Shown: piece after piece, positions 1 through 11,281 of the stretch
Layout: every line of letters begins with the position of its first letter
Position numbering within the stretch: position 1 is the first letter of the stretch
Assembly: GCA_022701365.1 (NCBI GenBank)
Contig: JAKUHH010000066.1
Span: 1-40,115, forward strand
Direction: 5' to 3'
Source: Mycocentrospora acerina
Taxonomy: Eukaryota; Ascomycota; Dothideomycetes; Pleosporales
Length of the DNA stretch: 40,115 nucleotides
Translations under genes and position numbers: made by a program
Notes under the pieces: model-generated
What the model was told of the DNA's origin: nothing
The model's input: the letters and a program-made list of their open reading frames with translations, nothing else
The model's database searches: none

Positions 1-54
1 AACCCTAACCCTAACCCTAACCCTAACCCTAACCCTAACCCTAACCCTAACCCT
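1..54. repeat. Telomere repeat tract, chromosome end
   Basis: Nine perfect AACCCT units form the C-rich telomere strand (TTAGGG read outward), so the left window edge is a true chromosome terminus. The tract stops sharply at TTGTTTTAC and passes straight into the helicase remnant. Confidence 0.98.
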
Positions 55-59
55 TGTTT

Positions 60-1010
60 TACAGTACAGCTAGCTTACCTAACACTGCCAACAGCTGTAG
101 CACCTGCCTTAGTTGACAATGCCCTGCTAGAAGCAGTCTAACTCTGCTCCTGTAACGCCAGGGAAGGCTATACACTGCAGCACCCAGTGTCTCTGCCATG
201 CCCCTGTCGCTGCCCCTCCTCCTCCATCGCCATTGCCATCGCCATCGCCATCGCCATCGCCATCGCCATCGCCATCGCCATCGCCATCGCTATCGCTAAT
301 CATCCAGCACACCGCGCAACCCTTGCGGACCTTGTTGAAGATCTGCTGCACCTGCTGCTACTGCACGCTTGCCTTGCTCTGCTTGTCCTACTAGCTATAA
401 GCGCCTTCTCTACACTAATTATACCTAGCTGTGTCTAGATTATTGCACTCTACTTGCTTACTGTCTAGGTAGCTGCTTATAAGCCCTTGCTAACACCTGC
501 TGCTAATAATAAATGTGCCTATTGCCTAGATATCTAGGTTGTTAGCCTTCTACCTTATCCTTTGCTCTAGCTCTCCTCTCTCTACTAGCACTACTAAATT
601 AACGCGCTCTCTAGCTTGTCTGCCTTGCCTGCTCTCTTATGTATAGTTAATTATACTCTACAGCATGCCTACGTAAAGCATATATATAATCTTAGCAATG
701 TTAATGCCTATGCCTAGTACTAATATAGCTACAATTAATCCCCTGCTTCTTAGCTAGTGCGCTAGCTGCTGCGCTTAACTAGCATTGCTAGCGTGATAGT
801 GCGCGCACCTAAGCGCTGTAGACAGCGCCTTGCACTGCTCTTTACTACAGTAGTATACTACCCTTTTATCTCCTTAGTTAAGCAGCTACTGCTTACAGCA
901 TTAACACATAGCTAATACTGTCTCCTGCGCCTTGCTGCGCTCGCACTACAACATGTAGTACTGCGTGTCTAGCAAGATAATAGTGCTTGCTTAAATATAG
1001 AAAATACACA
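60..1010 (-). pseudogene. Telomere-linked RecQ-type helicase, C-terminal remnant
   Basis: Reading toward the telomere, the minus strand encodes the C-terminal half of a RecQ-like subtelomeric helicase. Seen: a segment RVVYYCSKEQCKALSTAL (about 790-860), VLGIGINIA resembling helicase motif V (about 690-720), and ESRQGRQARER (about 610-645), a degraded form of the motif VI pattern QxxGRxGR. A Cys-rich tail follows, with KGCAVCWM near 307-325, HWVLQC at 172-189 and CYSCWQC at 82-102, fitting the zinc-binding tail of fungal telomere-linked helicases. The frame is cut by many TAG/TAA codons at likely Gln/Trp sites. The N-terminal ATPase half is absent; homology fades near 1,010. Such genes normally sit next to fungal telomeres, as here. 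Family assignment rests on pattern recognition of the motifs and position. Confidence 0.8.
229..300. repeat. GCCATC hexanucleotide microsatellite inside the helicase remnant
   Basis: Twelve hexamers: GCCATT, nine GCCATC in a row, then GCTATC and GCTAAT. On the helicase (minus) strand this reads as an Asp-Gly repeat placed between the CxxC (CAVC) and the HWVLQC part of the Cys-rich tail. The long open frames on either strand here are due to the repeat. Confidence 0.95.
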
Positions 1011-1144
1011 AGAACAGCATTAAAGTGCAACTATTATTAACTTCTTCTATCTATTTACTTTTCTACTTTTACATTTTACCTTTGTTAGCCTTATACATAT
1101 CTATATACTACTTTTTATGTATTTTACTTTCTTCTTATTCTTTT
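1011..1144. other. T/C-rich spacer without a gene
   Basis: Pyrimidine-rich stretch between the truncated helicase and the first subtelomeric repeat unit. No coding or structural signal seen. Confidence 0.5.
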
Positions 1145-1694
1145 CTCTCTTTCTATTATACTCTTTAGCTAGTCTATACTTAGTTTAGCGTTAGGGTTTG
1201 TATTCTGTTAGCATTAGCAAACGCTAACCTTAGCTACAAATATTAAAACCCTAACTACGTCTACCTTCTATCTTATGCATTATAATATCTAGACTAGTTA
1301 AAGCTAATCCTAGTAGTACATTTTGTAGCGCATAGTCTATTGCATAATCTAGTAGACTAGCAACAGAAACAAACAACGCTTACACTTTAATCAGAAGGTT
1401 AGGGTTAAAGTCATCTGTGTAACGACTAAGCACGTGCACAGTCAACGTGGCTTACCTCGCTTATAGCATCTAGTCGGCAAAGTCTAGATCTAGCACTATA
1501 TATATTATACTACACATAGAATACTTGCTTAAGTATTCTTGTGCTTACCTTTTGGTATAAGTGGGGTTATTGCGTAGTATCAATAGCAAGGGCAGGGCGC
1601 CTGACCATTACAATCTGATTAATTAACACAAAATTAGGGTTTCTTGTCTAATTAATCTACTAAACACTTTAATCAGGTCGCCTATTGTAGATAG
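1145..1694. repeat. Subtelomeric repeat unit A (interrupted by a solo LTR)
   Basis: About 350 bp of this unit match unit B at 1754-2103 once the 195-bp LTR and 5-bp target duplication are removed. Shared landmarks are GCGTTAGGGTTTG (1188 and 1797), the block GAAGGTTAGGGTTAAAGTCAT, AAATTAGGGTTTCT and the closing TTGTAGATAG. Several telomere-like TTAGGG motifs lie inside it. Differences between copies are mostly transitions, as expected from RIP. Confidence 0.9.
1418..1612. mobile_element. Solo LTR with 5-bp target site duplication
   Basis: A 195-bp sequence starts TGTAACGACTAAG and ends CCATTACA, giving perfect TGTAA/TTACA inverted ends typical of LTRs. It is flanked by ATCTG on both sides (1413-1417 and 1613-1617). 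Unit B has the uninterrupted site GTCATCCGATTAATTAAC near 2020-2040, which proves insertion into unit A. No internal retrotransposon sequence remains, so this is a solo LTR. Its first 51 bp are identical to 40065-40115. The LTR itself keeps CA and TG dinucleotides and looks far less RIP-damaged than its surroundings. Confidence 0.95.
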
Positions 1695-1753
1695 GGCAAC
1701 TTAATTATAAAAACTATTATTGTCTTTAATATAACATTTACTTACTCTACCTA

Positions 1754-2103
1754 CTCTCTGTCTATTACATTCTTAATCTAGTCTATATATAGTCTAGCGT
1801 TAGGGTTTGCTAGCTGTTGGCATTAGCAAACGCCGACTTTAGCGAGGAACATCAAAACCCTAACTGCCTCTAACTTCTATCTTGTGCATTACAATATCTA
1901 GACTAGTTATAGCTAATCCTAGTAGTACGTTTTGTAGCGTATAGTCTATTGCACAATCCAGTAGACTGGCAACAAAAACAAACAGCTCTTACACTTTAAT
2001 CAGAAGGTTAGGGTTAAAGTCATCCGATTAATTAACACAAAATTAGGGTTTCTCGTCTGATTAATCTACCAAACACTTTAATCGGGTCGCCCATTGTAGA
2101 TAG
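1754..2103. repeat. Subtelomeric repeat unit B (empty-site copy)
   Basis: Second, direct copy of unit A, offset by about 609 bp, without the LTR. It keeps GCGTTAGGGTTTG, the internal TTAGGGTT motifs and the closing CCATTGTAGATAG. It serves as the pre-insertion reference for the solo LTR. Confidence 0.9.
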
Positions 2104-2713
2104 TGTCTCACGTAACCAGCTCACCTTCAGATTTAATAACTGAAATATCTGAAGACTATGCAGTGTGTTGTAACGATTGCAAAACCTGCCAGTGTTTGTT
2201 AAGTAAATAACAAATAGAGCAAAGCTGACATTTAGGTCGCATTTAACAGCTTAGTCACTTCATTACCAAAGTGTTTGAAATTGAATTTCATAAATTTGCT
2301 TTCCTGTTTAATTTTAAGAGTAGAACCCTCTAAAAAGATCCTCTGTCTTACATAATGTAAGCTTAAAAATTCCAATCTTTAGGCGAACACAACAAGAAAT
2401 AGTAAATATGCAGGGAGACAAGTAGACCTAATTCTAACATAACAATTTCTTTTACTAAGAACTTATCCTAGCCATTCTACATTCATCTGCAATCGACAAA
2501 GGAAAGAATTCTAAACCTGTTAAATAAAACAGTGTTATTTTTCAAAAAGAAATCTTAAGCAAAGCATAGCGAGTACTTAGCGAAGCTATAATTTTATAGC
2601 GAAAGATATAAAAGAGAAGCCAGTCCTTTTACCTAAGTCTAATTATTAATCAAAGCAAAATCTTTTAAGATGCAACACTCTAAATGCAAACTTACATTTA
2701 GGATTTGTTATAC
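2104..2713. other. Intergenic, no gene recognised
   Basis: A/T-rich sequence with many stops in all frames. It holds short repeats of TAGCGAA near 2560-2600. No coding, RNA or transposon signal that I can support. Confidence 0.4.
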
Positions 2714-3785
2714 TTAGGACATAATAAACTCATAAGCGGTGAAAGAGACTGCTTAGCCAGGACCAACCCGAAGAATCCGAGGTCCGATGCCTCGATACAA
2801 AGCTGTAAAACCTTCCATCGACACAAGATTACAAGTTATTAATAACGTCCTCCAAAAATTACTCTCTCCAGACTGAGCAGATCCTTTTTAAATCTTAGTT
2901 TCTGCAAGATAAATTAGTTACTTAGTTAATAAAATTGAGCAAATTGAAAAAAAAACCTACTAATGGTGTCTATTAGAGCATTAAAGATCAGGCCAATTGA
3001 ACCAGATATCAAACCTATCATTGCAGTCTGATATAAAGGCAATAAACATTTATCTATATTATCCTGTGTTTGCAGTAAATAAGACTTCAAGTTGTTGTAG
3101 ACAAAGAAGTTAACTGCAATCTTTTGTTTAGTCTAAATACACAGAAGGAACTTTCAATCTACTAACCTGCTTGATTTGTTCCCTAACGTAGTAAAGTTAA
3201 TGTAATTCTTGTCCATAATTTTCATATTCCTTCATTTCAGACTATGTTAAGGACGATTTGTGCTGCATGTTTAGATCTTGCAACATGCTTCTCTGATTGT
3301 AATCGGATTTTAACCATCTCCATAGGTGTCACTACAAATACAGCCTCTATAACACCTGCTGCTAAGCCAGCTATAAAAATTAAGAGAGTAAAACTGTATA
3401 CTTAGAATTTTCAGCTTACCCATAAGCAGTTGTCAGCTAGACAGAACCTTATCAGAAGGTGCTAGCAACCGCTTGTACGCGTCAAAGCTTGCGAATCAGA
3501 TCACAATTTTAAGCACAATACCTGCAATAACTAGACTAAAGCCACGGTAAAAACCACAAATGTTTTCGTTCTTAATAATGTTTTTCGCTGCTTCCATTGC
3601 ATTGCAATTTCTTAACAACTGCAAGTTAACTTTAATCGTGTCTGTTTTCTATATTAAATAGCTAATACTAATCATAGTTACTATCTGTCACTAAAACACG
3701 AACCTAGGGGATAACAAATAAAACCTTCTATAATCCCCGCGCCTGCACCAGCTACATAATTTATCAATCAGGTCATCGTAATCTG
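2714..3785 (-). pseudogene. Mitochondrial carrier, succinate/fumarate (Sfc1/Acr1) type, decayed
   Basis: Minus-strand pieces reassemble in order into a mitochondrial carrier (usual length about 300-330 aa, six membrane helices). Repeat 1: NYVAGAGAGIIEGFICYPL, an intron, then DTIKV, forming the PxDxxK signature across the splice site (G|AC gives Asp). Next comes ICGFYRGFSLVIAGI. Repeat 2: AGLAAGVIEAVFVVTPMEMV followed by KIRLQ, then GTNQA and, after another intron, VNFFVYNNLKSYLL. Repeat 3: IGLISGSIGLIFNALIDTI, where the signature Pro is now Leu, then FTALYRGIGPRILRVGPG and FTAYE. These are the blocks seen in succinate/fumarate antiporters. At least four splice junctions remain canonical. Stops occur at expected Arg/Gln/Trp sites. 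The exact N-terminus is unclear; the 3' end is placed at the first stop after FTAYEFIMS. Confidence 0.85.
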
Positions 3786-4387
3786 TCGCATTATAAGCTT
3801 ACCTACTAAGTGTTTGTATCCTCAACCTCCTCGCGATGCTCCTTCTATACGTTGTAGACGCGTATCATGACTTATTTTCAAGTGTGTGCATAGAATTAAA
3901 AATAAAATTGAAATAGTATTATACAACAGTCTATTTTTAATAACACCTCCCTATAGAGTTAAAAGACTCAACTAATAACACCTTCCTTATTAATATTCAC
4001 TAATGTGAATATTAAAACCCTGATTAATCCTAACTCTATTATAGACTATAGAAGAATTTAATCTATTTTCTTCATCTTCAAACATTTGTCACTAGTAGGT
4101 AGCTGCAGATCAATTTTTAGTTAATGACTGATCAGATGTAACATTAATCAACAACCCAATTAATTTTAGGACTGACAATATTAACTAGAGAACAAACAAC
4201 TGATAGTTTAATTGTAGAAAGAAGTTCTCTATAAAACGGAAGGCTAGGTTGTTTATGATATTTGAATTACAGTTTCTAGAATACTTAGTACTACAAGACA
4301 ACCATCTTATCCTCTTATCTCAAAATAGCTCCAGGATTACTTGTCAATGAATTGCAAAAGACTGTTGAAATTATCAAGACAAAAGAT
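3786..4387. other. Divergent intergenic region, no gene recognised
   Basis: Lies between the carrier (minus) and the TauD gene (plus), so it probably held both promoters. It contains a TTAATATTCACTAATGTGAATATTAA inverted repeat near 3990-4015. The start of the carrier may lie in its left end. Confidence 0.4.
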
Positions 4388-5740
4388 ATGTTTAATCACA
4401 ATAGCCAGACCCGCTAGCTCAAAGTTCCTCCACTTTCAATTATAAGGTCACTCCATCTCGGCGACGCAATAGAGAAATACAAATACCTTGATATTAGTCG
4501 CTATATAGGAAGAGAGTATGTAGACATTCAGGTCTGAGATCTTTTAAGTAATCCTGACTCTAATGCTAAGCTCCGTGATCTTGCCATCACAAGTAAGTTC
4601 TATTAATAAAAACATAATTATCTCCTACTGTTAACCCTAATATACAATTTTAGTTAGCAAGCGAGGTGTATGCGTGTTCCGCAATCAAGAAATCACGCCT
4701 GAAGAGCAGAAAGAATTCACTAATTGCCTTAGAAGACTTACTAGAAAGCCTAGCACGTCTGGAATCCACATCCATCCAATGTATGTCTAGCACAACCAAC
4801 TTTCCTCTGAAAAGGTAGGACCTAACTATTTTAGTAACTACACAACTCTTGAAGGTAGCAAGGTCAACGCAGAGATGTCTACAATTGCCCGTAATCCAAA
4901 AAAGATGCTTTTGAAACAAACTAGTGTTAACAGAACATCACGTGCAAAAAAGCAGTCAGCTGCTGATGGTTAGCACCATAACATTGGATTTAAAGTATGA
5001 AGAGTTAATTTCTTAGCCCCTCCTAATGCTAAAAAATCTTCCAGAATAATACCTCTGACTACACTTCTTTAATCATGCGTGTAGTACCTAAATACAGAGG
5101 TTAGTACTCCAGTTTCACAAATACTAAGGAAAATAATCATTTACTAAGAGGCTGAAGGTGATACTGTTTTTGCGAGTGCGTATGAAGTATATAATAGGAT
5201 ATCAGCTCCTTATTAAAAGTTTCTTGAGGGTCTAACCTGCACGTTCCAACCTGTCAGCTTTGAAGAGGATCCTGAAGTAGCTCATCTGTACACTATTCCT
5301 CGCGGATCACCTCTTAACATTAGCCCTAGTCTTACCGCAGTACATCTAATGCTACAAACAAATCCAGTAACTAGATAGCGCACAGTATTTAGGGTTGGAC
5401 ATCACGCTCAGAGAGTTAATAAGCTTACAGAAGCTAAGAGCCAGAAATTATTAAGATGGCTATCTGAATTAATCACAGAAAATCACAACCTCCAGGTATG
5501 TGAAATGTCTTAGAATTCAGATAGTCCTTTTTAAACTTAATCAGCTAACATTAAATAAAGCTTTAAATGAAATAGGGGGTCAACAATTTTGCTGTGTGGG
5601 ATAATCAGGCTGTTTACTACACAGCCACCTACAATTATGATGGTCCAAGGGCTGGACAGAGGGTTGTTAGCGTCGCTGAAGCGCCATACCTAAATATCCA
5701 TAGCGTTAGTCGTGATAAAGCCCTTTATAAGAAGGCGTAA
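4388..5740 (+). pseudogene. TauD/TfdA-family Fe(II)/2-oxoglutarate dioxygenase, decayed
   Basis: TauD enzymes oxidise sulfonates, amino-acid-like or other small substrates with Fe(II) and 2-oxoglutarate. Exon 1 (4388-4592) ends LRDLAIT; a clean 61-bp intron (4593-4653) joins it in phase to ISKRGVCVFRNQEITPEE and TSGIHIHP, strong family blocks. Further on are SDYTSLIMRVVPKYRG, DTVFASAYEVYNRIS, KFLEGLTCTFQP, VFRVGHHAQRVNKL, and, after an intron from about 5495, FAVWDNQAVYYTATYNYDGP. Stop TAA is at 5738-5740. The iron triad is damaged: the HxD motif reads HHN after a stop replacing Trp (about 4970-4985), and the distal His position reads Tyr in VYYTATYNYDG. Other stops sit at Trp/Gln positions. 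Total length fits the roughly 370-residue fungal proteins. It is a pseudogene; the substrate cannot be inferred. Confidence 0.88.
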
Positions 5741-6636
5741 GAGAGTAGCGTTATATAGCTGCATATTATTTATTCTAGTGCTGAATGTATTCAGTAAACT
5801 TGTGCCATTTAGACTACCCTGAAAATTGCACTTCCGTCCGCCTGCCAAGGCCCTCTAGCTGCTTGCCGGCTAGCGAAATTAAAGTTCCAACTTGTAATTT
5901 TTTAATGCAATTTAAAGGTTTATATTAGGTATTTCTAAAACCCTAACCCTTATAATTTAAAAATTTAAAAGAAAAGAAATCTAAGCTCCTATCTTAAAAA
6001 AGGTTCAGCAATATAGCCAAGATTTACTTACAAGTGTGTTTAGAATTTTAAGCTAACACTTAACTTGTCAAATCAAGTTAGACACCAAAAATCAGTCTAG
6101 CTGTCTGGACAGAGCTTCAACATACTGTACTATACAAGCTAAATATGTACAATAATATATAATCTGATAGATTACGAGATAGAGCAGTAGATATTTTCTA
6201 TGTACAAGCCAACTAGGCTCTGCTACAGGTTAGGGTGACATCAGCAACACTAGCTTTGATATGAATATACTTCGTCAGCTCTTTATGTTTGAGATTAAAT
6301 GAAGTCTTCATCACATTTGTTGTTGGCTAACAAATGCACATCACATGTTAGCCAAGAATGGTTGTGCATTACCTTCTGCTGCAGCACGTGAGCATGTCGT
6401 GTCTACTTACTATTTTATTAAGTTTCAAAATTTCCACTAATAATAACAATCTTCTTTCTTTGATAACATAATTAATTAGTGGAGAAAAGTGACGTGTTCT
6501 GTTAAACATTGTTAATATTATTCATATTAAACCAGCATCAAGTTGATTTATGAAATTTGTCTTCGTGCATAATATTGCAAGGAACATTCAGCAGGTCCAC
6601 TTAAATGACAAATTACCTTTCAGACTCTATTTTTCC
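5741..6636. other. Intergenic with a short interstitial telomere repeat
   Basis: No gene recognised between the convergent TauD and methyltransferase genes. Positions 5939-5950 hold two tandem AACCCT units. A GC-richer island (about 5830-5880) stands out from the A/T-rich surroundings but shows no coding sense. Confidence 0.45.
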
Positions 6637-7540
6637 TCATATTCTACGCGCAAGAAGAATGTAACTACCCCATTCAATGTCTACCTCTTTATTTTTCCAA
6701 GAATCACCTTTCTCGTAAAGGGTTAGATCTGACTTTATCATAGTTTCCATCATTTCATCAACAATATCTCCTTTTCCACTATCTTGCTTGCGCAATTGGC
6801 CTGGGTGATCTATCTGCCATGAATAGACCGAACTCCATGTTCTGACATACTCCTCCATCTCGCCCAATCGCACACGTTTGAACATCAACCTCTAATCTCT
6901 CGCGCTCAAATTTTTAGAAACTTCAGGCTCATATTCTATTCTCTTAACGTCCCTCTAAGCTGATTAAGGAGGCTTAACTAATCAGAGTAAATTCTGGACA
7001 ATAGAACAGCCAGGTTGCCCCCAATAATCGCCAAGGAAGCGTTGACCCTTACCGTAGGCGTAATCAGTAAGAACCTTAGTAGCTATTAGGTGGTTAACCA
7101 GTATGTGATCTTTGTATCCCCAATATGCCAAAGTTCCTTAAGGCTAAATAATTCGCTAAAGCTCCTTGAAGACCTTCTCGTGGTTAAACCAATAAGCAGC
7201 TTAGCCAGCAGTAACCATGTCTACAGACTCGTTTGCCATCGCTGGCATAGATTCTGCAGAAGATTGCAGAAATTCCAAATTTTTATAATCATTACTCCGC
7301 TTCTTTGCCTCAGCAATCATACCAGCAGAAGGGTCCAACCCTAGGATATTTTCGAAACTGGATGATAGGGACCTGGGTATTAGGCCATAACCAGTTCTAA
7401 GGTCGATGCATAGTCAACAATGACCTTCGTGATAACCAAGTACTTTATCAAAAAGTGCGCTAGGATAGGTCGGTCGTGAGACAGCATAGCAGGGAGCAGA
7501 AAATGTTGCTTTACTAGGACTTCTATTAGCTAAGAATAAA
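6637..7540 (-). pseudogene. Class I SAM-dependent methyltransferase, decayed
   Basis: Minus-strand translation gives, in order, KATFSAPCYAVSRPTYPSAL (a typical N-terminus of fungal trans-aconitate-methyltransferase-like proteins), FDKVLGYHEGHC, the SAM-binding region LCIDLRTGYGL where a DLGTGTG-type loop is expected, then ILGLDPSAGMIAEAKKR, LEFLQSSAESMP, ESVDMVTAG, AAYWFNHEKVFKEL, GTLAYWGYKDHILV, and the C-terminal GEMEEYVRTWSS, GDIVDEMMETM and EWGSYILLARR. Stop TGA is at 6637-6639. About 300 codons, apparently intronless. Stops fall at Gln/Trp sites and a small frame disturbance lies near 6900-6960. The start codon is not certain. Substrate unknown; the family includes N- and O-methyltransferases of secondary metabolism. 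Part of the same decayed cluster by proximity. Confidence 0.87.
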
Positions 7541-8879
7541 AACAGTTTTAACAGAAAAGACTAACAAAAAGGCCGACATAGTAAAAGTCAATCTGCAAAT
7601 TGATTCAATTTTAAATAAAAATACCCGTTAAGGATTTTTAAACAAGATGACAGATATTGCAGAACAACAAGTAGTTTAATCCCAAAGATTTTTTGAAAGC
7701 AAAATCAAATAAATAGGTATTTATAGCTATTCATAGTCATTACACTAACGGCTGTTTCTAACCACAGAATGGCCCAGGGAATTTAGTCCGAAAACATCTC
7801 TTGCTTGACCGACTTATGAAGTAGTACAAATAGAAATCTTCTTCCTCTATCATTAAGCTGCATACACATTTTCCAAAGCTGTTATTGAATTTCGCAGCAA
7901 AAATTAGCCCCCAGAGTGCATGCAACATATCGTCACACTACACAGCTGTTCCTTAGCTCCAATCTCACATTATGTCTGCCGTACCGTCCATTTAAGCCAT
8001 CCAATTGGCGACTTGGTTACCAACTGAGTATAGCGCAGTTCTGACAAGGCGTTAAGCGTGCTGATCAAGCTGATCGGCAACAACGGTACTAAATTGCCAC
8101 TAGAGAAGAAGGCTGGGACAATGCAGTCTACCAAGAAGAGTAGGGGCATAACCGCTGCCAAGGTGGGTTCAGCCGCAATTTTTACCGTTGATGTACCTCA
8201 CGCCATTAACAAATCAGAAAAGAATTGTTTTGCTCAATCTGTTTGTCCGCGGAATTAGGGATCAGCTACTACCAAGACTTGCTATCTATGCTGTAATTGT
8301 CGTCTTAATTTGCCTAGGAGTGTTTCAAAGACCATAGTTCCTTTTACTTCTAAAGTAGGGTAGGAAGTGAGAAGAATTTCAAATTTCGACTAGACTTTCA
8401 CTAGCCCTCTCGATACGTAAACATGATTCAAAGAGAGTAATTAAAGTAGGGATCAAATACACTAAAATCAATGCTACCTTCTTCTTCTGCTAAAATAGTT
8501 CAAATTTACTCAGTCTACTTCATTTCATAATCACCGTATTGCTTCCGCTGATTGAATGATCACATCTAGACTAGTGTTGTACAAAATTTAAAGCTTTGCG
8601 CTGTTCTAGTAGGTCCTATGTATTTTCAGTCCGTTTGTGTTAACTCTGCCCAGGTATACGTCACATAGTCCAGTTGAATACAAGATGTAGTCCAGTTTTT
8701 GTAACGCGGTCAACTGTCAGAAGGTTCTGAATTGCTCTCTGCTTAAGTTGTACACAGTATTATTCATCTTATAACGCTAGCCGCTAATTTATGTCTTCAC
8801 CCTGTTTACATTCAGAATTACATCAGCTTCACAATATTTATTACCGTAAGCACAGGCTGATTCACGCAAACTACACGAA
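7541..8879. other. Region with an unassigned open stretch; regulator promoter side
   Basis: Two overlapping open frames occur at 7970-8161 (minus, hydrophobic) and 8058-8258 (plus, Lys-rich, reading KLPLEKKAGTMQSTKKSRG). I do not recognise either. Composition at 7960-8260 is less A/T-rich than its flanks, so it may be a fragment of a real gene. Positions 8300-8879 carry no coding sense and would include the promoter of the regulator. Confidence 0.35.
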
Positions 8880-9935
8880 ATGAGTCTTTCATGCAACCAA
8901 TGTTTTCGATCTAAAGTTAAGTGTTGCCGAACAAAACCTCAATGTTCGCGATGCCTAAGATTAGAATTTACTTGCACCTATAGCCCTAGTTTATCCAAGG
9001 GTAAACCAAAAGGAAAAAAGCACAATTTTATACAGCAATTATCTCAAACATCTATAGAGCTTGCAAGTGATAGCAACTATAACTCTATTTATAACTTATC
9101 ATGTATGTGTGTCCCGTTTTAGAATCTTAATAAACACACTGACTTTAAAAAAGCACCATACACTAATAGTGTACCGAGTTGCTCTTCTTTAGGCCCTCCA
9201 GGGTTAAACACCTCAAGCTCCAGTAACTACTGCTTTTCTCAGCCTATTACAGATCACCCGTATGACAATTCTACACCACCTAGTCTCTCGGATTTTGATT
9301 TTCAAACATCAGAGTCCATGGCTATAGAAAGATTTGATATTCAGGTACCTCCAGACAGTATGTGTCACACAACAGCCCCTTCTACAAGCTTAGAAACCGC
9401 AGAAAACAACAATGTTAGTGATTATCTACAATTGTGTTACTGCCTTAAGGGTCATACAGTTTTTCTATATCATTTATATTAGTTGAATATAGATCATATA
9501 GACACTCCTCCAGACCAGACATTAGTTTTAACTCGCCAAGCGCTGTCTTCTATTAAGGAGTTTCTTAATTGCACCTTCTGCGAAAAAAGAGAAAAAGTCT
9601 AGGTCTGTCTACTTTTGCTTTATAGGATTAGAGATTGTTATAAGAGGTTTCTTAACGCTTCCAGATTAGACTTCTAAAAAACTTCTATTTCTTTCAGAAA
9701 CTTTAAGATAAACATAGCTAGAAGAGAGCAGAAGATCTAAACAATGATTATAGAGACAGAACTCCAGCGAAGTGCCAAGCTGGTGTTAAATTTGGCTTAA
9801 ATTTAGAAGAATTAAGTACAAATGCAGGCAAGCAGCCTCAAGAAACCTGACTTTGTCACTTATCTTAGCAGGGATTTGATTGACTACTTTTCTTCCCTTA
9901 AAGATAGACTTCAAAAAGACGTCACACCACAATAG
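8880..9935 (+). pseudogene. AflR-like Zn2Cys6 transcription factor, decayed
   Basis: Begins MSLSCNQCFRSKVKCC with CSRCLRLEFTC following: six cysteines spaced as in fungal binuclear zinc clusters, then YSPSLSKGKPKGKKH, the basic linker typical of AflR-type regulators. A Ser/Pro/Asn-rich middle follows (PPSLSDFDFQTSE and others). The C-terminal part contains LDQ-like PDQTLVLTRQALSSIKEFL, then LLLYRIRDCYKRF, which matches the AflR C-terminal helix pattern, and TELQRSAKLVLNLA. All of this lies in one uninterrupted frame of 352 codons with no intron and no frameshift; TAG/TAA stops at 9120, 9480, 9600, 9675 and later break it. Closing TAG at 9933-9935. Such factors usually control the adjacent secondary-metabolite cluster. 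Dead as written, since the first stop leaves only the DNA-binding domain (80 residues). Confidence 0.88.
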
Positions 9936-10595
9936 AAAATACGTTCTTGTTTTAAAAACAATTTAAAAATCGTAAATTTAATAAAAGAGGCACCTTTTTT
10001 AAACACATTTTAAACAGTTTATAATCTTGTTGCTATTAAATTTCACATTTAGATAACTAAGGCGTGAGTTTTTGATTTGTTCTTTATCTCATCCGCTTCA
10101 GTCTGTAGAAAATCATCTCTTCTTTATATCAGCTAAGAGTAAGTACATGTTTTCATAGATAAATCTCACTTGCCTGGTGGCAATACTGTTTCAGGGGGTT
10201 TAAGACGTTTAGAGTGAAAATCACGTACCTCCTAGCCGCTTCAGCATGTAGTTCAGCCTCTTGCATTTAGTATTTGCTACAATTTGCTCACCCAGAATGA
10301 CCTTCAAATTGAATAAATTTTATTTTGAAATTCTATTTAAACTCTACACTTAAGGGTTTTTTAAACAGATTATTCAAGTCTTTCTAGTTCTCCACTTAAA
10401 AAATAGTTTATTCAGATTAAAAGTTATTAAAGTTATCAATCTTTGCGAATTCGTGTAAAAACTCAAGCGTATAATATCCTAAGACAAGTGTATAAAGCCA
10501 AGCGATAGGATACAATTATTTATGAATAAGGTTATATGCAAACTCATCACCCAAAGACTCCAATAAAGCGTTTTTTAAAGTTCTGACAGTTATGC

Positions 10596-10838
10596 TTACA
10601 CACAAAGTTGAAAACTCATAAAAATAAATATCTTGTAGTATGTTTCTCCACTCTGTAAATTCAATAGCCTTGTTTCAATTAACAATATCCCTTCTTTTTT
10701 TCTCTGCCCTATGTTCCAATCCAATTTGAATTCCAGCTTGTGATTCTCAGGGCAATAGTATAAGTACAAGCTTTTAACTCTGACTCCTTCTTGGCAAAGA
10801 TCAATAGCTACAGTCGTTAGCTGAGTCCAGTAAAACAT
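10596..10838 (-). pseudogene. Unrecognised gene fragment
   Basis: An 80-codon open stretch reading TTVAIDLCQEGVRVKSLYLY, then HKLEFKLDWNIGQ. Minus-strand reading continues downstream with TLKNALLESLGDEFAYNLIH and AELHAEAARRYV in changing frames and with stops down to about 10,130. The style is coding-like, but I cannot assign a family. A remote likeness of the first segment to fungal aromatic prenyltransferases (an xxLK/VKxYxxP-type strand) was considered but is too weak. It lies head-to-head with the flavin oxidase gene. Confidence 0.35.
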
Positions 10839-11281
10839 AAATTAAAACGGGAGTTGCTGAATATAGCGTAACTCGAATGGATGATTACTGTGATTCCGCA
10901 ATCTATTTAAAGCGCTATCTCTTGAGGTATTTTCTTGTCAGGTATCCTTGTCTATCGAGTCATTGCTTAGTCTTGGCGCTGTTGGCTGATATTACCTGCT
11001 CAGGACTAAAATCATTGTGCTATGACACTCTCCGGCATTTAGAAAGACAAACCTGATTGCTAATTAGACACAGCATTATCTATAAAGCAGAAGCAATTTT
11101 AAAAGGGTCAACATGTCACTAATACTATTTAAGCTTAGCAGATGATCGAGCTTGTTTGGTGAAAAAAAGGTTGACGAAGCGCACTAACAATATCCAGCCA
11201 TATATAAGCCATTAATCTCCTATGAAAATTAATTTGATATATAAGTATAACCCATTTTCTTGGCTTACTTTACAATTCATC

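Noticed and set aside
127..438. Open frames made of Asp-Gly (minus) or Ile-Ala (plus) repeats as genes
   Set aside because: They exist because of the GCCATC microsatellite; the minus frame is only a part of the helicase tail, the plus one has no support.
4650..4919. 89-codon minus-strand open frame
   Set aside because: Lies antisense to the clear TauD exon (ISKRGVCVFRNQEITPEE) and has no sense of its own.
10596..10838. Aromatic prenyltransferase (DMATS) fragment
   Set aside because: Only one short strand pattern (VRVKSLYLY) is reminiscent; no other conserved block was found.
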